This document shows, piece after piece, positions 19,982 to 30,300 of a stretch of DNA of 34,816 bases. Numbering within the stretch: position 1 is the first letter of the stretch; every line of letters begins with the position of its first letter. This DNA is from Zoopage sp. CT-All (Eukaryota > Zoopagomycota > Zoopagomycetes > Zoopagales > Zoopagaceae). The stretch covers positions 1-34,816 of the forward strand of contig QZWS01000044.1 of assembly GCA_004114245.1 (NCBI GenBank), read 5' to 3'. The notes under the pieces were generated by a model that was not told the DNA's origin, searched no databases, and worked only from the letters and a program-made list of their open reading frames with translations. The position numbers and the translations under genes are program-made.

Positions 19982-20592
19982 CTAGTACTTATACTTTGTA
20001 GAATAGTCCTTTGGCGACACAACCAGCCCTTTGCCCTTGCGCGCACCCCTATAAACGGTCTCGATGATATCGATCCACTCGTTCTTGTCCTCGATGATAA
20101 AGTTTATCTTGTTGTTGTCGCCTAACAGCCATCTAGATGAAGCGACGGCAAGGATGGAGCTTACCGGTTCCGACGTCCACGAGGATATGCCTGCATCAAG
20201 CGATATTAGTCATTCCAATAGAACGCTTATACAGCATACTTGTTGCGAAAGAAACTGCAACAGCCGTCAGCATAACAGCAACAGGAGCCAATCAACGTAC
20301 AACATGGCTGTACACGGATCGTACAACTCGTACATGGCATTAAAATCCGGAGTCTCGCTAATATCGACGAGATATATAACGGCAAAGTTCTTGACGCGTT
20401 CTGCAATGGAGTAGAGAATCTCGTCAACGACCATGCAGGTTGGGTCGTAGTCGTGGCCGAAGCGCATGATAACCACGCGGTCCTCCTCGGTCAGGATTGC
20501 CTGGTCGACCTGCCAGCCGTTGGTAAGGTGCGGCAGGAAATAGGACTGGAGGGAGAGATATTATTGCAGAGGGTGGGTGTGATGAGTACCAT
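19982..20592 (-). CDS. DIM1: U5 snRNP thioredoxin-like protein Dim1 (TXNL4A / Dib1)
   Basis: Five minus-strand exons: 20590-20592, 20301-20545, 20240-20254, 20165-20190 and 19982-20121. They give 142 residues, exactly the length of human TXNL4A. The protein begins [17 protein letters not shown], then [30 protein letters not shown] and MYELYDPCT, and ends [11 protein letters not shown], all hallmark segments. It is an essential spliceosome component with a thioredoxin fold and no redox CxxC motif. The first exon is only the ATG; the intron 20546-20589 (GTACTC..CCAG) is needed to give the conserved second residue, Ser. Exons of 15 and 26 nt follow. It is divergent from MIA40. Confidence 0.95.
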
Positions 20593-20655
20593 GGCGTGTT
20601 GGATAGTCACGTGCGACGAGCGGCATCGGCAGTTTTCTTCGACTCATCGATCGCC
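20593..20655. promoter_or_regulatory. 63-bp divergent promoter of DIM1 and MIA40 with a CACGTG box
   Basis: The two start codons, 20592 minus and 20656 plus, are 63 bp apart. A perfect palindromic CACGTG, the E-box/Cbf1-type site, sits at 20608-20613. Other promoter elements may lie inside the coding sequence or the first DIM1 intron. Confidence 0.45.
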
Positions 20656-21081
20656 ATGACCGCCGCTGTCGACGCGTCTGGGCCCGAATCGCCTGAATCT
20701 AGGCCGGCATCGCCCTTGAATGCGGATGCGAATGCGGACGCGCCCTCTTCCGAGGCATTCAACCCCGAGACGGGCGAGATCAACTGGGCGTGTCCGTGTC
20801 TCGGCGGCATGGCAGACGGTCCGTGCGGCGAGGAGTTCAAGGCTGCCTTCTCGTGCTTTGTGTATTCGACCGCGGAGCCAAAGGGTGTGGATTGTGTCGA
20901 GGCGTTTCAGGCCATGCAGACATGCTTCCGTGAACATCCAGATGTGTATGCCGCAGAGTTGCGAGACGATGATGAGGAGAGTGAGGAGGGCGAGGAAAGC
21001 GAGGAAGATGACGTAGAAGGATGGGATATATTGGGCGAAGATATCGGGGCAAAAAGCAGTAGCGACGACGCACCGAGATAG
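20656..21081 (+). CDS. MIA40: Mia40 / CHCHD4 mitochondrial intermembrane-space oxidoreductase, short form
   Basis: A 141-residue intronless protein. The core begins [18 protein letters not shown], with the redox CPC at Cys46/Cys48. It is followed by the twin CX9C helices Cys57-Cys67 and Cys80-Cys90. The C-terminus (103-125) is a long Glu/Asp run. Mia40 takes up and oxidatively folds small Cys proteins in the intermembrane space. There is no presequence or membrane anchor, so it resembles the short soluble animal/plant form rather than the anchored yeast form. The start ATG is at 20656; an upstream in-frame extension has no ATG. Confidence 0.95.
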   Translation: MTAAVDASGPESPESRPASPLNADANADAPSSEAFNPETGEINWACPCLGGMADGPCGEEFKAAFSCFVYSTAEPKGVDCVEAFQAMQTCFREHPDVYAAELRDDDEESEEGEESEEDDVEGWDILGEDIGAKSSSDDAPR

Positions 21082-22008
21082 CGGCGTCAACCTTCATCTG
21101 GCATGGTCATGCAATGATCGATATATTTGTGCAAATCCCTCATCAACTGCCACCGGATCGCAGTTTGTGCGCCGTGAAGTGAAGCACCTCAAGCATGCTG
21201 TAATGGAGAAGGTTCTTGCGTCATGCCAACCACATCAATGAGCCATTTTGCACGAGTACGTTCGGCCGCAGCCCCGTTGTCTCTAGGACCCTTTGGCGTG
21301 AATCTTTGGACAATACTTGCCGATTGCTGCTGATCACGCCAAATCGGCAATTAAAAGGTCATCATCGTGGAGCAGTCTCCAGGACCTGCTCGTAAATTCG
21401 GATAAAGCAGATGGCGACAGCGAGCTGATGCCCAAATAAAGGACACCGCTGCACCTGTTCTCGACATCACTACCTTGATGGTAGCACTAGCTCGCGCTGG
21501 CCATGGAACATTTCCAGTGGTTGTCGTATGCGGCGATGAATCGATGAGAACTGGCAACGACGGGTGCACAAGTGCAACATGCGCAGTAGCCGTGAGGAAG
21601 GGTTCGCGCGTGCTTATAATGTGCTTGCAGGCATTGTAGCTCCACCACCTAGGGGTTAAATTCCAGAGGGATGGTCGAAGCAGGGCAGCAGAGGCCAAAG
21701 TCGAGCTGTCATCGAGGGCGAGCTTGGGCGTTGTGACGGTCCAGGAATTGACTGCCCGTGCTGTATTTGCTGTGTTGTTGCATCCAATAAATACCAGTCC
21801 TGGCAGCACTGGTGTGTCCTTCAGAGCATACTATGGAAGGTCTATGCATGGCTATTATGTCTATACACGTGACACTGCTTCCACTCTAACCGCTCAGTAC
21901 ATATGACAAGTGGACAAGCTGGAATGGAGCCTAGCGTTACTCACAGCAGAGAGGCACTTCAATTTTATACAATAGGATAACACCTTAAAAATATTAACTG
22001 CAGCTTGC
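21082..22008. other. Intergenic stretch of about 930 bp, no gene supported
   Basis: This lies between the stop of MIA40 and the stop of the convergent coiled-coil gene. The longest open stretch (minus 21351-21809) has no ATG start and no motif. One clear feature is a 9-bp perfect inverted repeat, TTGCCGATT / AATCGGCAA (21317-21325 and 21342-21350), with a 16-nt spacer. No tRNA or other RNA gene was recognised. Confidence 0.4.
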
Positions 22009-24631
22009 TCAAGACCGCTCCGAATGCGTGCTTTTGGTCCCAATCGAGGCAGTGCGTGGCACGGCAGAGGCTGCATGCCATGCGTTTACAACAACCCGAG
22101 CACCTCCCACGTTTTTGGCCTTTTTGCCTCGAGGTGTTGCCTCGCGCCACATGGGCATCGTCTGGCCAGCGTTATGCCGCACCGTAGCGGCCAGCATGCC
22201 CGGTCTCACATTGGATGCACGCCCTCGGCTTCCCGTGCCATCGGAGCTGTTGGATGTTACGCCGCTTCGGAGAGAGTTGCTCCCAGCGCCAGAACTCCGT
22301 GTTCGATGGCCGCCATAGGCGGCACCAGCGCGGGTCCAGCCACCAGAAGATTTGGCTGCGACCTGGCGGGTCTGCTTTTCGCGTTGTCGTGCCCGCTGGG
22401 CGAGAATAGCATCGATCCGGGATGTTTTGGCACCTTCACTCGCACCGGTGGACGACGTCACCGACATGGTCGAGGTCCAACCACCACCGACAGGCACTGC
22501 TGGGTTGGACCTCGCAGGAGAAACAACCGTTCCACGGGCCATTGCGCCCATAAAGAGCGTGCTGGTGTCGCCTTGATCTTCACTGCTGGCCGAGGAAGCA
22601 GATGGAGACAGCGGCTTGGACGGTGGGGATATCAGGGCGTGACGCAACGACATTGACTCGTTCGTAGCGCAGCTGGCCTCGGACGCGTTGCTAGTCAGAT
22701 CTGATCGAGTGCGGGCGAGCAGTGGGTTGATAGATAGACTCTCCGGAATTGGACGTCGTTGAGTTTGGTGGAGCAATCCCATCAGGCGATTGTCGCTGGC
22801 GCTGGTTTCGCTCTCGGACGTCGACGATGCACCGCCAGATACGATATCAGCCGTGCTTAGTCCCCCGCCAACGCCACCGCTGCCATGGCCAGCACTGCTC
22901 GTGGAGATACCAGCCATCTCGCGGAACTGGGCAATGTTTCGCGGGAGAATCGCCATGCTTGAAATCGACAGTGACGTGGGGTTTCGCCCATTTGCAAGGG
23001 TCCAAGACGGTGAAGCGCCGCCAGACGTCGAGGAAACCATCGTGTGAATTCGGCCACGACCTCTGGTCATTCTGCCCCGTGACATGGGGATCCCGCTTCC
23101 GCTGCGGCCAGGCCGTAGGCCCTGCAGGTTTGAAGGTGCTCGGTTGCCGGTTGAACCGGGCGCATCGCCATCGAGATGCCGTGTTGCCATATAAAAGCTC
23201 ATTTCCTCATCGCCACCGGGCACAGCTGAGGATTCTTCCTCGGCCAAAAATGGAAGCCTTTCGCGGAACAGATCTCCGCCGTCCATGGATCCCACATCCT
23301 GGAGGATTCTATCCCAGGTCAGGCTTGGCTCTTCTTCGAAGCTGCGCACGGATCCCTCGGCAGGAGCGCGACGCACACGATTGGCAGGGTGCGCTTCCGA
23401 CGCGCCGACATTCGACGTGGCAGCAGCGCTAGGACGCATGCCTTCAAGACTGAGCGACTCAAGCACACGGCTGACTTCCTCGTCGCACTCTTCTACGTCA
23501 TCTCTCAACCGCGGTCCAGTATCGTCATCGTCATCGCCATCGCCATCATCCAACACGGCCGACGCTTGGTCGGCCGTTGGTGCTGAGAAATGAGATCGAT
23601 GTCGATGGCCCATTAGATCGAGAAAACCCTGTGAGTTGTTCGCAAGATACGCGTCTTCGACGCCTACAGAGCCCTCGGCCGCGTGGCGCAGATCCACGAG
23701 GATGGAGGGTTCGGGCGCTAACGCGTCGATGTATACAGTCTCGTCGGCCCCGTTTACGAACCCATCATAGCTGTCATCGGAGCGGTCCGGGTCAAAATCG
23801 GATAAATTTGCAAGAATCTCCGCCAGGCTATTTTCCTGATTGATCGCTGCTGGGATGGCCTCGGTTGCATCGCGAAACCTCACCGACGCCCCATCCCGAT
23901 AGTGCGGTGCCTCGTACTCGTGCGACGATTGCCCCGTGGGAGCGAGGATATTTGCGTCGGAGAGAATAGCAGCGACCTGCGCGGGCGGCAGCTGCGGCAA
24001 AGCCTTGGTCAGGATGCGATGAAACGCGTCCAGCTGCGTCTGAAGCGTGTCGACTCGCAACTTTAGCTGCGCGTTCTGGAAACAAGAGCCGGTGAGTGGT
24101 GCCACGGATGCAATGGGAAGATACCTCTTTGCGATGAAGCTGCTCCGATCGCGCACTGTCGCGAGCCAACACGGCCACCTGGATTTTGAGATCGATGTTC
24201 TCCCGCTGCATGTCGTCCAGAATCCCGGTAATCTTTCGCAGGCTCTTTGATGCGGCCGGAGGCCCCTGGGCCGTGCCGTGCGGCAGGTCCCGCTGCCTGG
24301 GGGCAATCACCGAGCCCAGCCCGGAGCGATTGGAAGCGTTGAGCGACGCGGCAGCCATCGACGACGACGCCATCGATGCATTATTCATCTTTGAATGTGA
24401 TGCAACCGACGACGCATGGCCTGAAGACGCATTGCTGGACGTCGCATGGTGCGTGGCGCGCGTGCGGCTGGGGGTATTGTCGCTGGCGACGCCGTTGCCC
24501 AGCCCGTCGCGGGCTCTCCCGACGCCCACCGCCCTGGAGGGGTATGCTCGCACGGTGGTCAGCGGCGATTGCTGCGAGAAGGCGCCAAGCGATGAGCGGG
24601 ATTCCGGCGTCGCGGGGGTGGCGGACGACAT
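22009..24631 (-). CDS. Coiled-coil protein with a CM1-like motif and long disordered tail
   Basis: Two exons, 24125-24631 and 22009-24075, joined by a 49-nt intron (GTATCT..TTCCAG), give about 857 residues. Residues 1-125 are Ser/Ala-rich. Residues 129-195 form a coiled coil starting SLRKITGILDDMQRENIDLK, which resembles centrosomin motif 1 (CM1; pattern L..Q...L..L..EN.DLK), the segment by which Mto1/Pcp1/centrosomin-type proteins bind the gamma-tubulin complex. The exon join falls inside the coiled coil and keeps its heptads. The remaining 660 residues are disordered, rich in Ser/Gly/Asp with acidic patches (DDGDGDDDDD). The CM1 reading is by eye and may be only a generic coiled coil. The start at 24631 is the first ATG; the frame is open a little further upstream without ATG. 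Confidence 0.7.
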
Positions 24632-25339
24632 GCGGCGACGGCGGCTCAATTGTTGATGGTTGATGAGAAATAGCGGTCAGCCGATTGCGATCGACGAGGG
24701 TAATGTCCGGGGCGGACACTGCAGCGGCCTAGGCAGCGGGTGCAGGGCGGGTGCAGGGCGGATGCACGAGGCTGTGTTGGCAAAGCAGAGACAGAGACAT
24801 GGCCGTCAGGCTGCTGGGATGCCGAGTGCGCTGCGGAGGAGACCGGCGATGGCATGTGACGTGTTCAAGGGGATCGCGTTGAATGGTGATGTGTTATAAC
24901 AAGATCTTTAAGCTGAAGACACGCATATGGACAGCTAGTAATCATGCTGCCTCGCCGATCCAGGCCCTGTTCTGCCGTACTGGACAGCGCAGGTACTGCT
25001 GCAACCTTATATTAAGCAGGCGCTTAATTGCCAATCCCTGCCAGATGCTTAGCTCGCAAACACTCCAGAGAGCTGCCAAGCAAACCCAGCATTTTAGCTG
25101 CCATTATATATCCTAGCACACTTACCAGAAGACTGGATAGATTCTATAGCATTTCCAAGGAGCTCATCTTCTGCAATTGATTCAAAACTACTTGCTACCG
25201 CTACTTGGTGCTGTGCACAACGAATGCATAGATAGCTTAGCCAACATAAGCGTTGCCAGCGAAGCATCCTTGACAGCACCAAAGCAATCGACTTCGATTT
25301 CCGATCGAAAAAATACTCATCGAACCCTAATTCTCCTGA
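24632..25339. other. Divergent intergenic region of about 700 bp
   Basis: This lies between the ATGs of the coiled-coil gene (minus) and the RVxF gene (plus). A TATATAT lies at 25105-25111, 229 bp before the plus-strand ATG, and could serve that gene if its leader is long. A short direct repeat GGGTGCAGGGCGG-like occurs near 24737-24765. No further gene was recognised. Confidence 0.4.
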
Positions 25340-27157
25340 ATGGACGTCGTTGCCGCCATCGCCGATGCCCCGGCTGCGGCACCGGCTGCGACGCCGACCG
25401 TCGCCGTTTTTGATCCCGACGACGACGTCTCGCCGCTGGTTTCGCCGTTGCTTCCCACCCCAATCGAGTCGCCGTCCATAGCTGGACCGCCGCCAGGATC
25501 CAGCCGCTCTGTGGAGCAGGTGATATCCGACCACGCAGCTGTCACGTCGCTGCCATCGTCCACCGCCACAGTGCAGGCGCTTGAAAAGCCCGAGGCTGGG
25601 GCGGTGGAGGCGCCGAAAAAACCGCCGCGAATAATATCACCAATGTCGGCAAGTCGCGCGCGCGTCGACTCCTCGCAGTCGATTTCGGCCGTTGTTTCGT
25701 TGTCGTCGGCTGTGCCATCGTCGCTGAATCGTTCAGATGTGAAAAGGTCTAGCAATACGGCATTGCATTTATCAAAATTTGGAACCCCAGGAGTGCCGTC
25801 CAAAGCCTCGCCTCGACGGCCCGCTGCGGCCAAAGCAAAGCTGACAGAGTTGAATTTGGCGGCAGCCAGCGGCGCATCACCGTCGCCAACCATGGCACGG
25901 CGCAAATCGGTGATGGACCCCACAAAGAGCAGTACTGCGAAGCAACGCCAGCCGCTGTCGCCGCTCTCCGGGGGCGCTGGCATGCCGCGGCGGTCATCGC
26001 TGTCACGCGTCAACCCACAGCCGCTCACCTCTGCCCGTCTGCGCATTAGCGGGCTTTCTGGCCCTCCCTCTTCGTCGAGGCCGTCATCGGCCATGTCATC
26101 GCGGAGCAATGCTGGCTTGAGGACGTCGCCGGCGAATTCTCGAGCGTCCTCGATTGCGTCAACCTCGAGACTCATGTATCAGTATCCACGCGTGCCAACC
26201 CCGACTCGGGGCGATCTGATCCATGCATCCGGCATGCATAATGGCGGAGGAAATTCCTCGCGGCCGGGATCGTCCATGTCGGTGCGAAGTGCGTCAAGCA
26301 CAGATGGTAGTCATGGGCCGTTCAGCGGCATGCACATTTCCAGTCGAATGTCGGTTCGCTCCGATCCAGAGTTTGGCGTCTATGACGAGGGCGATGCGCC
26401 ATGCATAGATGGCGTATTCGCCGAGGCCCAGCGGCGCATGCATCCTGTATCCGTGCTGAAGAACTCGACGCGTACATGGTCCGAAACGTCCAGTGACAAG
26501 GGCACAGCGACGACAGCCACACTGGTGTCTCCGGGCGACAGCATGATGAAGGGTGTTCGTTTTGCTGACGAGCTGGGGTATTTTGACGAGACTAACGAGA
26601 CCGAGGCATTGGAGCCGAGCGGTCCTCATGCGAGACCGCATGTGGCGACGCATCTGCCACAGCCGATGCACTTTGAAGGCGAAATATGCGCATACGATTT
26701 TGGAAATACGCTTATGAAATCGGCCTACAATCCTGACGGGATGTATCCATCGCACCAGCAGGCTGTTGGAACGCGACGCTGTGGAGAAACGGCGCGCCCC
26801 GTGTCGTTCCACGAGCAGCCCAAATCCTGCGCCAGCGGTCAAAGGAGTTCTCCAAGAGATCAATTGTTTGCCGACCTCAAGCAGTTCTCGTCGCGCCCAT
26901 TGCCCGGCACAATTCCGGAGCATTACAACGCGTCCCCGAGAAGGCGGCTGCCGCCAACACGCGGCATATCGCCTCGACCACGCTCCTTCCACCCCGACCT
27001 GCTTCCATCGGGAGCCACTGGCTCGGGTCGGCGACCACGCCCCGCACCGGCGCCACAGGACCCGCTCGGATCCAAGGACCCGACGATGCAGGTGCGCGAG
27101 TTCAGCAAACGACTGAGCGAGATGGACTCCTACTATGGCACGGGCAAATGGGGTTGA
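25340..27157 (+). CDS. Disordered Ser/Pro-rich protein with two candidate PP1-docking RVxF motifs
   Basis: A 605-residue intronless frame. Almost all of it is low-complexity, rich in Ser, Pro, Ala and Arg, with many SP/TP and RxxS sites, so it is likely to be a phosphoprotein. Two short motifs stand out: KGVRF followed by ADE (404-408) and RPVSF (486-490). Both fit the [RK]-x-[VI]-x-[FW] pattern by which regulatory subunits bind protein phosphatase 1, and KGVRFADELG closely resembles the docking site of PP1 targeting subunits. No CBM21 or other folded domain was seen. The function is inferred only from these motifs. It is transcribed toward the PH/Sec7-like gene, 198 bp from stop to the next ATG. 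Confidence 0.68.
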   Translation: MDVVAAIADAPAAAPAATPTVAVFDPDDDVSPLVSPLLPTPIESPSIAGPPPGSSRSVEQVISDHAAVTSLPSSTATVQALEKPEAGAVEAPKKPPRIISPMSASRARVDSSQSISAVVSLSSAVPSSLNRSDVKRSSNTALHLSKFGTPGVPSKASPRRPAAAKAKLTELNLAAASGASPSPTMARRKSVMDPTKSSTAKQRQPLSPLSGGAGMPRRSSLSRVNPQPLTSARLRISGLSGPPSSSRPSSAMSSRSNAGLRTSPANSRASSIASTSRLMYQYPRVPTPTRGDLIHASGMHNGGGNSSRPGSSMSVRSASSTDGSHGPFSGMHISSRMSVRSDPEFGVYDEGDAPCIDGVFAEAQRRMHPVSVLKNSTRTWSETSSDKGTATTATLVSPGDSMMKGVRFADELGYFDETNETEALEPSGPHARPHVATHLPQPMHFEGEICAYDFGNTLMKSAYNPDGMYPSHQQAVGTRRCGETARPVSFHEQPKSCASGQRSSPRDQLFADLKQFSSRPLPGTIPEHYNASPRRRLPPTRGISPRPRSFHPDLLPSGATGSGRRPRPAPAPQDPLGSKDPTMQVREFSKRLSEMDSYYGTGKWG

Positions 27158-27355
27158 CGGGGTGTATTGGACGTTTTCCTTTTCATCGTGCCCACGCTGT
27201 TGTGGAGTTAGCAACCAGTGGCGGTGCGTCTGTTTCATGCCGTGCTAGTCAGTCTTGTTTCTCTTGTATCTGATACCGCTCGGATCCTGTTTTTCCGAAA
27301 ACCCCCCAAATTAAATCGCTACCCTATCTTCAACCAGCGCCGCCGCCAACCGCCA

Positions 27356-30300
27356 ATGTTCGCGAACGGCCAACACTTCTTCACCGTAGAAAACCCCATG
27401 CCCCTGTCGGAGCCTGCCACGCCGACGGACGACGCGCGTTCGCTCATGTCCGAGCCGCGGTCGTCAGCAGCACCCGTCGTCATCGCGTCGCCCCAACCGC
27501 GAAAAATCCCCGCGCCACCACCACCGGACACGCCCTCGTCCGTGACATCGTCGATGGTCGAGTCTCCGTCGGGGTCGGTGGCGTCGTCGTATGTGGATCT
27601 GGACCGGGCGACGGAGCGGGCGGCGACAGAACTGCTCAAGTTCCAGTCGAACCTGGTCGACCATCTCTCCCATCACCGGCAGCAGGCCACGCACAACACA
27701 TCGACGGATCATTACGGGACCGCGCCGTATGGCCATAAGGACGGAGACGCGAATCCAATGTCGTCGTTTCGAACTGAGGCGCATGCGGATTGGAATGCAG
27801 ATGGGTCGTTTTCGCTGGGCGAAGCTGCGTTGGCCAGCTCGCGGCTCCCACAGCCCTTGATGCCGCCGCCCGCGGTTCCACTTCGAGAGCATTCGTATAT
27901 CGGTTCTGAGGAGGGAGAATTTGAAGCTATGTGGCACGCAGAAGACCAGGGTTCGATGGCGAGAGCCAAGGGTACCGGCCAAGCTTACCCGACTGCTGGT
28001 GAGCCCGATCCGGTCATGGCCCAGGCCGCATGGACCGAGCTTGTCAATAATGCGCTCTCCCGCGCCATGTTTGCCTCGGCTGGCCCACAGAGCAGCAACT
28101 CCACGCCACGGTTTGCCTCAAGAGCAATTGTCGGACGCGTCGCCATCAATGGCTATGATACGCCGTCGTCATCTGCGACCACCCCGCGCGTTGCCGGTAC
28201 TCCGCCACTCTCGTCTCGATCTGCCGCTGCGGTTTCATCCCATCCCGCTTATGCCGATTTTCCCGGGAATCCGATGCCGTTTGCTGCCATGTCTCCGCCC
28301 GCGCTTCGTATGGCCACAGGGGCGCTGGTGACTCCACGAGCAGCGTCTCCGGCTCCTGCAATAGCTTCAATTTCTTCCCTTGAACAGTTTAAATCCCGAC
28401 TCGCTGTCACATCGCCGCTTGCCGTGGATGGGGTTGAATGGCTCGCAGACCAAGGTTCAACAGTAGTTTCGGCGGACATTGCAGTGGCGGATCAGGAACC
28501 ATACGACCCGCAGTCCAACCCGATATTTGCCGCGCAGGCGATCCTGCCTGAATCAAATTCCGACACATTACAAGTGCAGGCCATCGAGGAAGAGCCACTC
28601 TCACTGAAGGAGAATACATACATCCATATAACCACTGATGACGACCCACCGCTTGCAATCGCATCGCGAAATAGGAAGCGACGACCAAGCATTCCCGCTC
28701 AAATACCACCACCGATCGATACGCGAACGAAGCCTGCCTATCCCGTGCCCGATCGACCATCAATGATGGATTGCATCGTGGCAGTGCAAGCTTCAGCATT
28801 GTCGAGCCCAATCTCCCTGCTCTCAGCCATCTCTCTGGATACGTCGAATAATGCTGCCGAAACTGGCGGCACAATCACACCATCTAGTCTCCGCCGTGCC
28901 GGTACCATTGGCCGAATATATCTGCCAAGTGCCCGTAGTCTCAACGATGAGGCTGGTAATGTATCCATACTAAGTACGGACAGTCAAGATGTTCGGCCTG
29001 GGACGGCGACGCTTGTCAGTGGCGATGTACAAGTAGATGTTACCCAAGCGCAATCTCCATTAGATTTTTGGACAAGCAAGGCGAACGGGGGTGGAGATAC
29101 TACGCCGGATGTACAAGGCGACGACGAGTCCGAGGATGGCCCTATTGCGTCCATGGGTTCGGGGCTCTTTGGATGGTCCGGAGCAGCTCCATACGAGGAA
29201 CCAGCCAGCGCTGTTCCCAAGTCCGTGCTTCGCCAGATCAGCATCGATCAGCGCCTCGCATATGCCTCGGATCTTTCCGTTTGCGCAACACCAGACGAAG
29301 CTAGTCTGCTTTGGCAGGAGCACTCCCTGTTTCCGCTGCAGACCTATGATGCTGCCGTCAATGGAGAGTACGAGGACACTTCACCAATACTGCCATCTGG
29401 CGAATCTGGTGGAGCCTTCCAAGGCCGAAGTCTCTTGCGGTCCAAGACCTTGAAGCGTGACGTTACTGCTGCGCTGTTCGTGCCTGTGGCGGTGGATTCG
29501 GAGCCAGACCTCCCCTCGTCGCTGAAGCAGTCGCAGTCGGATATCCGCTCAGCAGGTGATATGGTCGAAACGGTCAGGGGTGGTGCATTGACCGATGGAG
29601 AGTCGGCATGCTTCAGAGCACAGGGTTTGCGTTCGCGAAGTTTTCGAAAGCATCGATTGGCCATGCAGCAGCCTGAAGCGCACGCTTTACCCACAAAATG
29701 CTTCAACGGTATCCATTTTCACGAATGTCGGTTTCCTTTATTTATTTCCAGAGTCAGAGGCAGCGCATCGACCGACGAACGAAGCAGCGCCTCATGATTC
29801 GCCGCAGGCTGAAACGGTGTCGAAATCGTCTAGTCCTTCATCGCCTACGAAGCGCCGACTACGGAAGTTTACCTTTGATCGCCCTTCATCACCTGGGCGG
29901 GTCCGACCATATCCTTCTGCAAGCGGAGACGAAGGACGATCATCGCCGCCTTTGGCAACGACTGGCCCAGCGATGCTGGCCCAACAATCATCCCCTCTAC
30001 CCAGTTCGGCAGTCCAATCACCATCTATATCGGAAAGGGAGGTGGCGGACACTGCTCCCCTCTCCATTGGCCAGACCCTTATCCCATCGAGCAGCCACCC
30101 AGCTCTCCCGTCAAGCGCCGGACTCGGGATTGCAGATTTCATATTTCGTCGCAACAAGGAAGGTTCGCGTCCAGTCTCTCCCGATCATCATTTTCGACCA
30201 GCTTCTCCAACGTATCCACCAGCTCAACACGTCGCGCCACGTGTTGTGTCGCTTCCCCGGCGAACGAATGTCCGGCGATTGGTCAAACACGGTCCACTGC

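Noticed and set aside
21351-21809. Minus-strand open frame of 152 codons
   Set aside because: It starts at GTG, not ATG, has no motif and no plausible exon partner.
22024-23593. Several plus-strand frames of 80-230 codons opposite the coiled-coil gene
   Set aside because: Antisense shadows caused by high GC and biased codon use; the minus frame is continuous and has coherent composition.
27209-27355. Upstream extension of the PH/Sec7-like gene, and a fusion with the gene ending at 27157
   Set aside because: The extension has no ATG. An intron using GTTGAC..GTTAG gives the wrong phase, so no in-frame fusion exists.
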